Shown here: positions 1 to 8,721 of the stretch, one piece after another
How positions within the stretch are numbered: the stretch's first letter is position 1
Layout: every line of letters begins with the position of its first letter
From: Rhodoferax bucti
GTDB taxonomy: Bacteria; Pseudomonadota; Gammaproteobacteria; Burkholderiales; Burkholderiaceae_C
Assembly: GCF_005876985.1 (NCBI RefSeq)
Contig: NZ_VAHD01000001.1
Span: 124,001 to 188,000, forward strand
Direction of reading: 5' to 3'
Length of the DNA: 64,000 nucleotides
Program-made: the position numbers and the translations under genes
Notes under the pieces: generated by a model
Told to the model about the DNA's origin: nothing
Database searches by the model: none
What the model saw: only the letters and a program-made list of their open reading frames with translations

Positions 1-206
1 ATGACCACGACCTTGCCCTTGAAGTCGCCCAGGTGGCGGACTTTGCCGTTGTGGTCAGTCAGCTCAAAGTCTTTGGCGTAACTGGCGCCGGTGATGTCTA
101 CCGAGGCAAACGAGGGCTTGGCTTCCGAGCAAGCACTCAATAGGCCTCCAGCGCTCGCCAGTATTGCGCCAGCAGCTATGAATTGAATAGCAGAACGTTT
201 GTTCAT
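1..206 (-). CDS. SCO1/SenC-family copper chaperone lipoprotein (3' end outside window)
   Basis: The first 68 codons are visible. The N-terminus [16 protein letters not shown] leads into a lipobox ending LSAC, with the lipidated Cys at residue 26, so it is a predicted lipoprotein facing the periplasm. The following stretch ([19 protein letters not shown]) is the usual opening of the thioredoxin-like SCO domain. The CxxxC copper site would lie beyond the window edge. SCO proteins deliver copper to the CuA site of cytochrome c oxidase subunit II, which fits the cox genes nearby. The ATG overlaps the ctaB stop as ATGA, so it is translationally coupled to ctaB and last in the visible operon. The codons of the hydrophobic signal region coincide with a copy of the dispersed 50-bp repeat (143-190). 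Confidence 0.85.
   Translation of the reverse strand, partial: MNKRSAIQFIAAGAILASAGGLLSACSEAKPSFASVDITGASYAKDFELTDHNGKVRHLGDFKGKVVV
143..190 (+). repeat. Dispersed 50-bp repeat copy inside the SCO signal-peptide codons
   Basis: The stretch contains GCGCCAGCAGCTATGAATT preceded by a CTCCAGCGCT block. It aligns in order with the copies at 25307 and 13201 (core GCGCAAGCAGCTATCAAAA). It lies antisense to the SCO gene and covers codons 6-21, the hydrophobic part of the lipoprotein signal. It is more diverged than the intergenic copies, so membership in the family is likely rather than certain. Confidence 0.55.
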
Positions 207-1099
207 AAGAGGTAATGGTCCAGCAGCAGCGCTGCAAAAAGCACGCTCAAATGGATGAGCGAAAAGCGGAAGGTGGCGCGCGCCAGTTCATCCGAGTAGT
301 TGCGCAACAAGCGCACCGCGTACCAGCAAAAACCCAGACACAGCCCCACAGCCACCACCAGGTAGAGCCAGTGACTCATGCCGTAGATGAAGGGCAGCAG
401 GCAGGCGGCCAGCAGCATAAAGGTGTAGAGCAGGATTTGCAGGCGGGTGAACTCGCTGCCATGGGTGACCGGCAACATGGGCAGGCCGGACTTGCGGTAG
501 TCCTCTACCCGGTACAGCGCCAGCGCCCAGAAGTGCGGTGGTGTCCACAAAAAGATGATCAAGAACAGAATCAGCGCTTCGGGCCCGACGTCCCCGGTCA
601 TGGCGGACCAGCCCAGCACGGGCGGCATGGCCCCCGAGGCGCCGCCGATCACGATGTTTTGGGGCGTGAGTGGCTTGAGGATCACGGTGTAGACCACCGC
701 ATAGCCCACGAAGGTGGCAAAGGTCAGCCACATGGTGAGCGGGTTGACCCAAAAGTACAAAATGGCCGAACCGGCCGCGCACAAGAGTGCGGAAAACACC
801 AGCGTCTGCGTGTCGCTCAACTCGCCGCGGGCCGTGGGCCTCCACGAGGTGCGCTTCATCTTGGCATCAATGCCTTTTTCTACGATGCAGTTGAAGGCGG
901 CAGCGGCACCCGCCACAAGATAAATGCCAAGGCAGGCAACGGCGGCCAGCATCACCTGCGCCCCGGTGGGTGCGCCGGGCACGGCCAGCACCATGCCGAT
1001 CAGGGCGCAAAACACAATCAACTGGATGACGCGCGGCTTGGTCAGCGCATGGAATTGAGCCAGCACAGAGGGCTTGGGGACTGCTTCATTCAGGGTCAT
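203..1099 (-). CDS. ctaB: Protoheme IX farnesyltransferase (haem O synthase)
   Basis: This integral membrane prenyltransferase converts haem b to haem o, the first step towards the haem a of the aa3 oxidase encoded upstream. The 298-aa product starts [16 protein letters not shown], followed by the TKPRVIQL element. It carries the UbiA-family aspartate-rich motif [15 protein letters not shown] and a second region around [19 protein letters not shown]. Several hydrophobic helices are obvious. I use the ATG at 1099 because it overlaps the ctaA stop as ATGA and because homologues begin at the same place; an upstream in-frame extension would lie inside ctaA. Its own stop overlaps the SCO start. 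The order ctaA-ctaB-sco is typical of Burkholderiales. Confidence 0.95.
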   Translation of the reverse strand: MTLNEAVPKPSVLAQFHALTKPRVIQLIVFCALIGMVLAVPGAPTGAQVMLAAVACLGIYLVAGAAAAFNCIVEKGIDAKMKRTSWRPTARGELSDTQTLVFSALLCAAGSAILYFWVNPLTMWLTFATFVGYAVVYTVILKPLTPQNIVIGGASGAMPPVLGWSAMTGDVGPEALILFLIIFLWTPPHFWALALYRVEDYRKSGLPMLPVTHGSEFTRLQILLYTFMLLAACLLPFIYGMSHWLYLVVAVGLCLGFCWYAVRLLRNYSDELARATFRFSLIHLSVLFAALLLDHYLL

Positions 1100-2247
1100 A
1101 CGGGAGTCTCTTTTTCTACTTCTACGGAGCGGGCCGGGCGGCAGATCACCAGCACCCAGACCAGCACCATCACCAGCGCGCCAGCGCCACCGGTGTGCAT
1201 CACAGCGGCCAACAGGGGCCAACCGAGCACCACATTGCTCAGGCCGGTGGCAATCTGCAAGGCCAGCAGGGCTGCGAGCCAGCGGGCCGGCTTGCGCAGG
1301 CCATCGAACCGGAACAGTGCCCAGGCCAAGCCCACCAACGCCAACGCAGTCACCCCGGCCAACAAGCGGTGCGCCATGTGAATGGCAGTGAGCGCCTGAA
1401 AACTCAGATGCTCACCGGCAGCGGTCAGACCCAGCGGGCGCCAGATTTCCATGGCAGCCTTCCAATCCATGGCAGGCCACAGCGTGCCCTGGCAACCGGG
1501 GAACTCGGCACACGCCAGCACCGCGTAATTGGTGCTGACCCACGCGCCCGAGGCGGCTTGCAGCATCAAAAGCCCCAAGGCGGCCAGCGTCCAGGCGAAT
1601 ACACGAGGGGGGATGGTTTGCGCCGCACCCCGATTCGCCGATGCACGCCCAGCGGAGGCCGAGGTCGCCTGAATGGTCAACAAAGCCAGCAGAACATAGC
1701 CGCCCAGCAAGTGCAGCGTCACGATGGCGGGGAACAGCTTCATAGTGACGGTTAAGGCGCCAAACGCACCCTGCACACACACCCAGACCCAGGTTGCCGT
1801 GGGCCACCACGGGTTCGGAGCCTGCGCAAGACCGCGCCTGCGCATCCACCAGGCGGATACTGCCATCACGGTAATCAGCGCGCCCACCGCCGTAGCCATA
1901 TAGCGGTGGACCATTTCAATCCAGGCCTTGCTGTGCGTGACCGGGCCGGTAGGCATGGCATGCTGGGCCATGGCGATGTCGTGGCTGGCGCCCAAGGGGC
2001 TGGCGTTGCCGTAGCAGCCAGGCCAGTCCGGGCAACCCAGGCCGCTGTCGGTGAGCCGGGTAAAGGCGCCGAACAGCACCAGGTCGAAGGTCAAAAACAA
2101 GGTGACGACGGCCAGCGCCTGGTAGCGGCTGGCAGGCCCCGCGGCCCGGTGGCGCAGATACACCCACAGCGCCGGCACCGAAGCGGCGACACCGCCGACC
2201 AGCATCACGCGGAACAAAGGCGATAAATCGTACAAAGCAGGTTGCAT
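1096..2247 (-). CDS. ctaA: Haem A synthase (COX15/CtaA family)
   Basis: This membrane monooxygenase oxidises the C8 methyl of haem o to give haem a. The 383-aa protein begins [19 protein letters not shown]. It shows the family motifs [19 protein letters not shown] (first exoplasmic loop with the paired cysteines), a helix ending EMVHRYMA with the conserved haem-ligand His, and in the second half [19 protein letters not shown] and [10 protein letters not shown]. About eight transmembrane segments can be seen. The start at 2247 matches family length; an upstream in-frame Met would add 16 non-conserved residues. The gene is followed by ctaB with a 4-nt overlap and preceded, 10 nt away, by a SCO-like membrane protein gene. 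Confidence 0.95.
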   Translation of the reverse strand: MQPALYDLSPLFRVMLVGGVAASVPALWVYLRHRAAGPASRYQALAVVTLFLTFDLVLFGAFTRLTDSGLGCPDWPGCYGNASPLGASHDIAMAQHAMPTGPVTHSKAWIEMVHRYMATAVGALITVMAVSAWWMRRRGLAQAPNPWWPTATWVWVCVQGAFGALTVTMKLFPAIVTLHLLGGYVLLALLTIQATSASAGRASANRGAAQTIPPRVFAWTLAALGLLMLQAASGAWVSTNYAVLACAEFPGCQGTLWPAMDWKAAMEIWRPLGLTAAGEHLSFQALTAIHMAHRLLAGVTALALVGLAWALFRFDGLRKPARWLAALLALQIATGLSNVVLGWPLLAAVMHTGGAGALVMVLVWVLVICRPARSVEVEKETPV

Positions 2248-2257
2248 GGCCGGTACT

Positions 2258-2950
2258 TCAATCACGCCCCGCGCGGTCCCAGAACTGGGCTGCACGCATC
2301 AGCCGGTCCAGGTCGCGCTTGACTTTGAGGGCGCCCTCGGCCGTGAGGTTCGGGGGGAAGCGCATCATCCAGTTACCCAGCGGGTCCACCAAATACAACT
2401 GATCCGGTAGTTGGCGCCCCGGCTCTGCTTGCAACCACTCGGCGAGGCCTGCCGCAGGAACCCTTAGCACGGTGGCGTCCTTGAGGGCGGGGGCGAGTTC
2501 AGCGGGTACCGGGGCCTCATCGGTGATGAGCCAGACCCAATCCAGCCGGTCTTTTTCTTTGCCCAGGCCCTCCCGCAGTTGCCGCTGCAAATACAGGTTT
2601 TGCTTGCAAAGTGCATCGCACGCGGCGCCCGCAACGCTCACAAACAGCCACTGCCCTTTGAGCGTTTGCAAATTAACCGGCGCGCCTTGCAAGTCCATGG
2701 CAGCCAGAGCTGGCAAGGGGCGCTGCGGGGTGATCAGTTCACCGAAGTTGCGGCGCCCGTCCGGACGGACCACGTAGTAAGTGAAATAAGAGGCGATCAC
2801 CGGCGCGGCGCACACCAGCATCACAGCCAACATGCGCCAACGGCCCGCGCGGGTGCGCACCACCTCGGTCTGCAGCGCCCCGGAGGGTTCGGGGAGGCTG
2901 TGTACCGTCAGGCCTAGCGGACGGTCGTCATGAATCGGAGCACCAGACAT
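2258..2950 (-). CDS. Membrane-anchored SCO-like thioredoxin-fold protein, cytochrome oxidase biogenesis
   Basis: A 230-aa protein starting MSGAPIHDDRPLGL. One transmembrane helix (about residues 40-60, MLAVMLVCAAPVIASYFTYY) is followed by an extracytoplasmic domain. That domain has LQTLKGQWLFVSVAG followed by CDALCKQNL, a C-x3-C spacing like the copper-binding CxxxC of SCO proteins, and later LYLVDPLGNWMMRFPP, which resembles the second half of a SCO/thioredoxin fold. Its position between SURF1 and ctaA, which is conserved in this bacterial group, points to oxidase assembly. A role in copper or thiol transfer to the oxidase is inference. The ATG at 2950 was chosen because it clears the SURF1 stop by a few bases; an in-frame ATG at 2977 would overlap SURF1. 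Confidence 0.75.
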   Translation of the reverse strand: MSGAPIHDDRPLGLTVHSLPEPSGALQTEVVRTRAGRWRMLAVMLVCAAPVIASYFTYYVVRPDGRRNFGELITPQRPLPALAAMDLQGAPVNLQTLKGQWLFVSVAGAACDALCKQNLYLQRQLREGLGKEKDRLDWVWLITDEAPVPAELAPALKDATVLRVPAAGLAEWLQAEPGRQLPDQLYLVDPLGNWMMRFPPNLTAEGALKVKRDLDRLMRAAQFWDRAGRD

Positions 2951-2957
2951 GAAAGGG

Positions 2958-3680
2958 TCAATCCTTGGAAATAACAAAAAGAGGACGCAACTGAAACCAG
3001 GCGAACAGCCCGGCCATCAAAGCCGCCAATGCGAACCACTGAAACGCGTAGCCATAGTGTTTCTCCACCCCGAGGTTGACCACCGGCCATTCGCGCAGCA
3101 AACCCTCTGACGCGGCACCGGTTTGCACCACCACAAAGGTCTCCTCCAATGGCAAGCTGGTTTCGAGGCGGAACTGCGCAAGGTCGAGATTTTGCCGGAT
3201 AGGCCCGCCGGCGGGCGCCCCGGGCTCATAAAGCTTGGAAGGTGGCAAGGCGATTCGCCCGGTCAGTTCCACCGGTCCGCTAGGTGTTTGCACGGCGGGC
3301 AGGGTTTCGCGGGCTTCAAAATTGCGGGGTATCCAGCCGCGCTGCACCATCAACACAGCCCCGCCCGCCTCTAGGCGCAGCGGGGAAAAGACAAAAAAAC
3401 CGACCTTGGCATGCATCTGCCGGTTGTCGAGGTACACGGTGCGATCGGGTACCCACACTCCGCGCAAACGCACACTTTGGTGTAGCAAGTCCTGCGGATT
3501 GGGCGCCTGCACCAGCGCTTGGGTATCCAAGGCCGGTTTGGACTCACTTGCCGCGATCGATGCCCCCAACGCTTCCTTCTGGCTCGCGCGGCGCAGTTGC
3601 CAAAACCCCAGCGATACAGACAGCGACACCCCCAGCACGGCGGCAAAAGCCACCAAGATCCAACGCATCCGCGGGTTCAC
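2958..3680 (-). CDS. SURF1-family cytochrome oxidase assembly protein
   Basis: SURF1 proteins are inner-membrane factors that help insert haem a into oxidase subunit I. The 240-aa product has an N-terminal helix followed by GFWQLRRASQKEAL, the classic post-TM1 SURF1 motif. It then has HQSVRLRGVWVPDRTVYLDNRQ and VLMVQRGWIPRNF, and a second helix near the C-terminus in KHYGYAFQWFALAALMAG. I take the GTG at 3680 as start because AGGA lies 9 nt upstream; an ATG at 3668 (MRWILVAF) is the alternative. It begins the operon SURF1-SCO-like-ctaA-ctaB-sco. Its start is only 15 bp from that of the divergent DUF2909 gene. Confidence 0.92.
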   Translation of the reverse strand: MNPRMRWILVAFAAVLGVSLSVSLGFWQLRRASQKEALGASIAASESKPALDTQALVQAPNPQDLLHQSVRLRGVWVPDRTVYLDNRQMHAKVGFFVFSPLRLEAGGAVLMVQRGWIPRNFEARETLPAVQTPSGPVELTGRIALPPSKLYEPGAPAGGPIRQNLDLAQFRLETSLPLEETFVVVQTGAASEGLLREWPVVNLGVEKHYGYAFQWFALAALMAGLFAWFQLRPLFVISKD

Positions 3681-3695
3681 GTGATAATTCCTGTC

Positions 3696-3917
3696 ATGAC
3701 CTATTTAGTGATTCTGGCCTTCGCCACGATTTTGGGCAGCCTCGCCGCTGCGCTGTACTTCATGCTCAAGGGCGGCGCCACCCAGGGCAACAAGTCCCGC
3801 AATATGGCACGTGCGCTAGGTATGCGGGTGGGAATTTCAGTCTTGCTATTTCTTTGCCTCATGCTTGCCTGGAAATTGGGTTACATCCACCCCACCGGCA
3901 TCGCAGCAGGCCGCTAA
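3696..3917 (+). CDS. Twin-transmembrane protein, DUF2909 family
   Basis: A 73-aa protein, MTYLVILAFATILGSL..., with two hydrophobic helices (about residues 2-24 and 46-63) joined by a basic loop (KSRNMARALGMRVGIS). This matches the small twin-TM DUF2909 proteins that sit between SURF1 and the oxidase subunit III gene in Burkholderiales and Pseudomonas. The molecular function is unknown; the context suggests oxidase assembly or stability. It is transcribed divergently from SURF1 and convergently with coxC, sharing the terminator at 3938-3967. No convincing Shine-Dalgarno precedes the ATG. An in-frame GTG at 3681 is possible but adds only five residues. Confidence 0.85.
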   Translation: MTYLVILAFATILGSLAAALYFMLKGGATQGNKSRNMARALGMRVGISVLLFLCLMLAWKLGYIHPTGIAAGR

Positions 3918-3937
3918 AACCAGCGAATCCCCCCAGC

Positions 3938-3967
3938 AAAAAGGGCACCCCATGGTGCCCTTTTTTT
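3938..3967. terminator. Bidirectional intrinsic terminator between DUF2909 and coxC
   Basis: Arms GGGCACC (3943-3949) and GGTGCCC (3954-3960) pair perfectly around a CCAT loop. They are flanked by five A on the left and seven T on the right, so either strand gives a hairpin followed by a U-run. It sits between two convergent genes. Confidence 0.93.
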
Positions 3968-3980
3968 GTGTGCGAGAGAC

Positions 3981-4862
3981 TTAAAACCAATACACCAAGA
4001 TGTAAAGACCCAACCACACCACGTCCACAAAGTGCCAGTACCACGCTGCACCTTCAAAACCGAAGTGACGGTCAGCCGTGAAGTGGCCTTTTTGCAAGCG
4101 CAAGGTAATGAACAGCAGCATCAGCATACCCACAAAGACGTGGAAGCCGTGGAAGCCGGTCAACATGAAGAATGTGGAGCCAAACACGCCAGACGCCAAG
4201 GTCAAGTTCAGGTCGTGGTAAGCCTCGTAATACTCATAACCCTGCAAGCAGAGGAACAACACGCCCAGCAATACTGTGGCCCACATAAAGCCGATGGTTT
4301 TGCTGCGGTTGCCGTCGATGAGTGCATGGTGGGCAATCGTCAGCGTCACACCGGAGGACAGCAACAGTGCGGTGTTGATGGTCGGGATAGGCCAGGGCCC
4401 CATGGTGGAGAAAGACTCCACAATGCCGGCGGGCGATGCGGTTGCACCGGCTGCCAAGCTTGGCCACACCGCTTTGAAGCCGGGCCAGAGCAAGGAGTTA
4501 TCCAAGCTACCCAACGCAGGCACAGAGTGCGAGCGGGCCCACCACAGTGCCGTGAAAAACGCACCAAAGAACATCACCTCAGAAAAGATGAACCAGCTCA
4601 TGCTCCAGCGATAAGAGATATCGATTTTGCGGCCGTATTGCCCGCCTTCACTCTCCACCACCGCATCACGGAACCACTGGTAGAGCACAAAAAGCCACCA
4701 CACCATGCCCAGCATCAGGGAGTACTTTCCCCAGGCTGCGCCGTTGATCCACTGACCAGCGCCCAGGATCACGAAGAACAAACCAGCGGCAGCCATCACC
4801 GGATGACGCGAGGGTCCGGGCACAAAGTAATAAGGCGTTCCGCCGTGTGTTGTTGAACTCAT
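3981..4862 (-). CDS. coxC: Cytochrome c oxidase subunit III
   Basis: Subunit III of the aa3-type haem-copper oxidase, a seven-helix inner-membrane protein that supports proton uptake and stability of subunit I. The 293-aa protein starts MSSTTHGGTPYYFVPGPSRH. It contains MSWFIFSEVMFFGAFFTALWW with the conserved glutamate, LLLSSGVTLTIAHHAL, and the C-terminal LTGFHGFHVFVGMLMLL and WYWHFVDVVWLGLYI motifs. It is the last gene of the leftward cox operon and ends 14 bp before the bidirectional terminator. The DUF2970 gene lies 49 bp upstream. Confidence 0.97.
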   Translation of the reverse strand: MSSTTHGGTPYYFVPGPSRHPVMAAAGLFFVILGAGQWINGAAWGKYSLMLGMVWWLFVLYQWFRDAVVESEGGQYGRKIDISYRWSMSWFIFSEVMFFGAFFTALWWARSHSVPALGSLDNSLLWPGFKAVWPSLAAGATASPAGIVESFSTMGPWPIPTINTALLLSSGVTLTIAHHALIDGNRSKTIGFMWATVLLGVLFLCLQGYEYYEAYHDLNLTLASGVFGSTFFMLTGFHGFHVFVGMLMLLFITLRLQKGHFTADRHFGFEGAAWYWHFVDVVWLGLYILVYWF

Positions 4863-4911
4863 TTCAGCTCCATTTCTTCTCTAATCCACATTCATTGCGG
4901 GGTGCGGCGTC

Positions 4912-5118
4912 TCACGACCCCACGACCCACTTCACCAATCCGATCAGGCCGCCTACCAATAGCAACGCAGCGATCAACCCAACCAAAACCACGTGCACCG
5001 GGTTTACTTTGCTCAAGTCTTCGCGGTAACCGGAGCTACTGCGAATCCCCAAAAAAGACCACGCCACCAACTTCATGCTGCGCAGAAAGGATGAGCGCTT
5101 GGACGACTCCGGCGACAT
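4912..5118 (-). CDS. DUF2970 small membrane protein of the cox operon
   Basis: A 68-aa protein starting MSPESSKRSSFLRSMKLVAW. It has a conserved WSFLGIRSSSGYREDLSKVNP segment and one C-terminal transmembrane helix (VVLVGLIAALLLVGGLIGL). This matches DUF2970, found between ctaG and coxC in Burkholderiales. The start ATG (5118-5116) shares one base with the ctaG stop (TGATG), which indicates translational coupling. The function is unknown; the conserved position implies oxidase assembly or subunit association (inference). Confidence 0.85.
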   Translation of the reverse strand: MSPESSKRSSFLRSMKLVAWSFLGIRSSSGYREDLSKVNPVHVVLVGLIAALLLVGGLIGLVKWVVGS

Positions 5119-5705
5119 CAAGAACCCGAACTCTCGACCTTGATACCCGCCACCGGAGCGGGGGGCGTTTTACCACCCACTTCAAAAAACGTATACGACA
5201 AGGTGATGGTCGTCACGTCTTTGGACAGCTTGGGGTCAATCACAAACACCACGGGCCACGACTTTTTCTCGCCGGGTTCCAAGGTGTATTGGTTAAAACA
5301 GAAACATTCCAACTTGTTGAAATACGCTGAGGCCTGCATCGGGGCGTAACTCGGAATCGCTTGGGCCGCCATACGCCGGTCCTGCACGTTCTGAAACTCA
5401 TAGACCACCGTCGTCAGCTCTCCGGGATGCACTGTCACCGACCGCTGCGCTGGCTTGAATTGCCAAGGGCCGCGGGAGTTGGCATCGAATTCGACGGTGA
5501 TGGTGCGAGACAGGTCGACTTGCGTATTCTCAGCCGCCGATTTCTTGCCAGAGATCAACTGGTCGCCCAGTGCCAACACGTTGATGCCCGTCATTTCACA
5601 AATGGATTTGTACAGAGGCACCAAGGCATAGCCGAAGGCAAACATGCCGACCGTGACCACGGCGAGCTTGCGCAACATTCGGCTATTGGCACGGAGACTG
5701 GCCAT
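5118..5705 (-). CDS. ctaG: Cytochrome c oxidase assembly protein CtaG (Cox11 family)
   Basis: A Cox11-type copper chaperone that donates copper to the CuB site of subunit I. The 195-aa product has one N-terminal membrane anchor (VVTVGMFAFGYALVPLYKSICEMTG). Its periplasmic immunoglobulin-like domain contains the copper-binding LECFCFNQYTLEPGE (CFCF motif) and the family ending VIDPKLSKDVTTITLSYTFF. The cysteine in the SICEMTG segment is also conserved in the family. It lies between the 37-aa assembly gene (2 nt gap) and DUF2970 (1 nt overlap), inside the cox operon. Confidence 0.96.
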   Translation of the reverse strand: MASLRANSRMLRKLAVVTVGMFAFGYALVPLYKSICEMTGINVLALGDQLISGKKSAAENTQVDLSRTITVEFDANSRGPWQFKPAQRSVTVHPGELTTVVYEFQNVQDRRMAAQAIPSYAPMQASAYFNKLECFCFNQYTLEPGEKKSWPVVFVIDPKLSKDVTTITLSYTFFEVGGKTPPAPVAGIKVESSGS

Positions 5706-5707
5706 GC

Positions 5708-5821
5708 TTACTTTCCGAGAAAAATCATCTTGGCCATGAACCCGATAAAAAAGACTGCCGCAATTGACGCCAAGATCAGAGCCAACCGGGTATTAGCCTT
5801 TTTTTGCTCAGCAGTAGCCAT
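5708..5821 (-). CDS. Cytochrome oxidase small assembly protein (37 aa)
   Basis: A very short gene encoding 37 residues, beginning [15 protein letters not shown] and ending AKMIFLGK, with a single transmembrane helix (about residues 13-32). Its ATG shares one base with the coxA stop (TGATG) and its stop lies 2 nt before the ctaG start, so it is tightly embedded in the operon. Small single-helix proteins at this position are annotated as oxidase small assembly proteins in related Burkholderiales. Tight coupling on both sides, a basic N-terminal segment and a clean helix support it being a real gene; the biochemical role is unknown. Confidence 0.8.
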   Translation of the reverse strand: MATAEQKKANTRLALILASIAAVFFIGFMAKMIFLGK

Positions 5822-7437
5822 CAGCCGATCACCTTGGTAGCCGTCACGTCCAGCTTGGGCGGATTTTCAAAGGTGTGAAATGGTGCGGGAGATGGAACTT
5901 CCCACTCCAAGCCCTCTGCAGCTTCCCAAGGCTTTTGCGGCGCTTTTTCGCCCTTGCCCAACATGGCAGGCAGCACTACGCCGAAGAAGAAATACACCTG
6001 AGCCAAACCGAAGGCAAATGCACCGACAGTAGCCACCGCATTGAAGTCCGCGAACTGCATGGGGTAGTCGGCATAGCGACGTGGCATACCCGCCAAGCCC
6101 AAGAAGTGCATGGGGAAGAAAGTCACGTTGAATGCAATCAAGGACCACCAGAAGTGCAGACGGCCCTTCCACTCAGGAATCATCACACCGGTCCACTTGG
6201 GAGCCCAGTAGTAGAAGCCTGCGAACATCGCGTACAGGGAGCCAGCTACCAGCACGTAGTGGAAGTGAGCCACCACGTAGTAGGTGTCTTGCAACTGGAT
6301 GTCGATAGGTGCCATGGCCAGAATCAGCCCGGTAAAACCACCCATGGTGAACACGAAGATGAAGCCCACTGCAAACAGCATGGGAGTCTCAAAAGTCATA
6401 GAGCCCTGCCACATGGTGGCGATCCAGTTGAAGATCTTCACCGCAGTAGGCACCGCAATCAACATGGTTGCGTACATGAAAAACAACTGGCCGGTCACAG
6501 GCATTCCGGTCGTGAACATGTGGTGCGCCCACACAATGAACGACAGAATGGCGATGGAGGATGTTGCATACACCATGGAGGCGTAGCCGAATAGCTTCTT
6601 GCGGGCAAACGCGGGAACGATTTGGCTGATGATGCCGAACGCCGGCAAGATCATGATGTACACCTCAGGATGACCGAAGAACCAGAAAATGTGCTGGTAC
6701 ATCACCGGGTCACCGCCGCCGGCGGGATTGAAGAAGCTGGTACCGAAATGGCGGTCGGTCAGCGTCATGGTGATCGCGCCGGCCAACACAGGCATCACAG
6801 CGATCAACAAGTAAGCGGTAATCAACCATGTCCAGCAGAACATGGGCATCTTCATCAGCGTCATGCCGGGAGCGCGCATGTTCAAAATGGTCACGATGAT
6901 GTTGATCGAGCCCATGATGGACGACGCACCCAGGATGTGCATGGCAAAAATGCCGGCGTCCATGGAGGGGCCCATTTGCAACGTCAAAGGTGCGTACAAG
7001 GTCCAACCCGCAGCAGGAGCACCACCGGGCATGAAGAACGAGGACACCAGCATAAGGGCCGCAGGAATCATCAACCAGAAGCTGAAGTTGTTCATGCGGG
7101 CAAACGCCATGTCAGACGCACCGATTTGCAGCGGAATCATCCAGTTCGCAAACCCCACAAAGCCCGGCATGATCGCGCCAAACACCATGATCAAACCGTG
7201 CATGGTGGTCAGGGAGTTGAACAACTCGGGATTGACCAGTTGCAAGCCTGGCTGAAACAGTTCTGCCCGGATCAACAAGGCCAAGATGCCGCCAATGATC
7301 AGCATGGTGAAGCTGAACAGCAGATACAAAGTACCAATGTCTTTATGGTTCGTGGCAAACACCCAACGCTGCCAGCCTGTGGGTGCGTGGTGGTGATCGT
7401 CGTGGGCGTGATCGTGGTGGTCGAGTACGGCGCTCAT
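5821..7437 (-). CDS. coxA: Cytochrome c oxidase subunit I
   Basis: The catalytic subunit of the aa3-type terminal oxidase, reducing O2 to water with proton pumping. The 538-aa, twelve-helix protein shows [17 protein letters not shown] (low-spin haem ligand), [15 protein letters not shown] (CuB His and the Tyr cross-link), [11 protein letters not shown], and [16 protein letters not shown] (haem ligands). The N-terminus is His-rich ([13 protein letters not shown]), common in this group. The start ATG at 7437 has GAAGGA about 8 nt upstream. coxB lies 42 bp upstream and the 37-aa assembly gene overlaps its stop by one base. Confidence 0.98.
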   Translation of the reverse strand: MSAVLDHHDHAHDDHHHAPTGWQRWVFATNHKDIGTLYLLFSFTMLIIGGILALLIRAELFQPGLQLVNPELFNSLTTMHGLIMVFGAIMPGFVGFANWMIPLQIGASDMAFARMNNFSFWLMIPAALMLVSSFFMPGGAPAAGWTLYAPLTLQMGPSMDAGIFAMHILGASSIMGSINIIVTILNMRAPGMTLMKMPMFCWTWLITAYLLIAVMPVLAGAITMTLTDRHFGTSFFNPAGGGDPVMYQHIFWFFGHPEVYIMILPAFGIISQIVPAFARKKLFGYASMVYATSSIAILSFIVWAHHMFTTGMPVTGQLFFMYATMLIAVPTAVKIFNWIATMWQGSMTFETPMLFAVGFIFVFTMGGFTGLILAMAPIDIQLQDTYYVVAHFHYVLVAGSLYAMFAGFYYWAPKWTGVMIPEWKGRLHFWWSLIAFNVTFFPMHFLGLAGMPRRYADYPMQFADFNAVATVGAFAFGLAQVYFFFGVVLPAMLGKGEKAPQKPWEAAEGLEWEVPSPAPFHTFENPPKLDVTATKVIG

Positions 7438-7479
7438 AGTGAGGTCCTTCTTAATTTTCTTTGTTCTGCTGGGGGAACA

Positions 7480-8664
7480 TTACTTGCGCAATGCCAACAC
7501 GTCTGCGGGCTGCACCAACTGGCCGGTTTTGTTAGACCAATTGTTTTTGGTGTAGCTGATCACTGCAGCGATGTCCGTATCGCTCAACGACTTCCATGAC
7601 GGCATGGTGCCGTTGTTTTGGCCGTTCAACAGCACCGCGATTTGCTTGCTCTTGTCGGCATCCAGAACCACGGCCGCACCGTCCAAAGGCTTGATAGGGC
7701 CCGCACCCTTGCCGTTGGCTTGGTGGCAGGCTGCACAGTTTTGGGCATACACCTTCTCGCCACGCTTGGTAATTTCGTCCAAGGTCCAAACCTTGGTTGG
7801 GTCATCCGCTTTGGCGGCCAGTTTCTTCTGCTCTGCGGCCACCCAAGCGGAATAGTCTTCGGCAGACAACACCTTCACATGGATGGGCATGTAGGCGTGC
7901 TCTTTGCCACACAACTCTGCGCATTGGCCGTAGTAATCGCCCACCTTTTCTGCACGGAACCAGGTATCGCGCACAAAACCGGGGATGGCATCCTGCTTGA
8001 TACCGAATGCTGGCACCATGAATGCGTGAATCACGTCGTTCGCGGTGGTGATGATGCGGACTTTCTTGTCCACGGGCACGACCAACGGGTTGTCCACTTT
8101 CAGCAAATAGTTGTCGATGGACTCACCTTTCTTGGGGCCGCCGGCATCCGACAAGGTGCGCTGTTCGCTGTCGAGGGTAGACACAAAGCCAATGCCTTCG
8201 CCCTCACCCTTGAGGTAGTCATAACCCCACTTCCACTGCATGCCGGTAGCCTTGATGGTCAGATCGGCGTTGGTGGTGTCTTTCATGGCGACCACCACCT
8301 TGGTGGCGGGCAACGCCATCAAAATCACGATCACGAAGGGCACTATGGTCCAGATGATTTCCACCGTCACCGACTCGTGGAAGGTCGCAGGCTTGTGGCC
8401 CACCGACTTGCGGTGCTTCCAGATGGAGTAGAACATGACGGCAAACACCGCCACAAAAATGACCGAACACACAATCAGCATGAACCAGTGCAACCACTGC
8501 TGCTCTTGCGCAATCTTGGTGACTGCGGGTGCCAGGTTCAGCTGATTGACTGCCGGGCCTCCCGGCAAATCGTTCACCGCATGCGCTTGCGTCAACAGGG
8601 AAGTGCCGGCAAAAGCACTAGCCGCCCACAGCAAAGACGCCAGTTTTTTCGTTGTGTTCTTCAT
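7480..8664 (-). CDS. coxB: Cytochrome c oxidase subunit II fused to a cytochrome c domain
   Basis: Subunit II receives electrons from cytochrome c through its CuA centre. The 394-aa protein has a signal peptide (MKNTTKKLASLLW...QAHA), two transmembrane helices, and the CuA motif YGQCAELCGKEHAYMPIHV. A C-terminal domain carries a haem c site CAACH and QANGKGAGPIKPLDG, as in caa3-type oxidases. The start at 8664 gives a proper signal sequence; an upstream in-frame extension has none. Downstream are coxA and the assembly genes. Upstream is DUF2244, 57 bp away. Confidence 0.96.
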   Translation of the reverse strand: MKNTTKKLASLLWAASAFAGTSLLTQAHAVNDLPGGPAVNQLNLAPAVTKIAQEQQWLHWFMLIVCSVIFVAVFAVMFYSIWKHRKSVGHKPATFHESVTVEIIWTIVPFVIVILMALPATKVVVAMKDTTNADLTIKATGMQWKWGYDYLKGEGEGIGFVSTLDSEQRTLSDAGGPKKGESIDNYLLKVDNPLVVPVDKKVRIITTANDVIHAFMVPAFGIKQDAIPGFVRDTWFRAEKVGDYYGQCAELCGKEHAYMPIHVKVLSAEDYSAWVAAEQKKLAAKADDPTKVWTLDEITKRGEKVYAQNCAACHQANGKGAGPIKPLDGAAVVLDADKSKQIAVLLNGQNNGTMPSWKSLSDTDIAAVISYTKNNWSNKTGQLVQPADVLALRK

Positions 8665-8721
8665 CTCGTTCACTTTTAGATGCCCCAAAATAATCCAACG
8701 CACCGGTCCTGCGTGCCGCAT

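Noticed and set aside
215..1381. Long open frame on the plus strand opposite ctaB/ctaA
   Set aside because: It is antisense to two clearly identified membrane protein genes, is rich in Gln/His/Arg and matches no family; it is a by-product of high GC.
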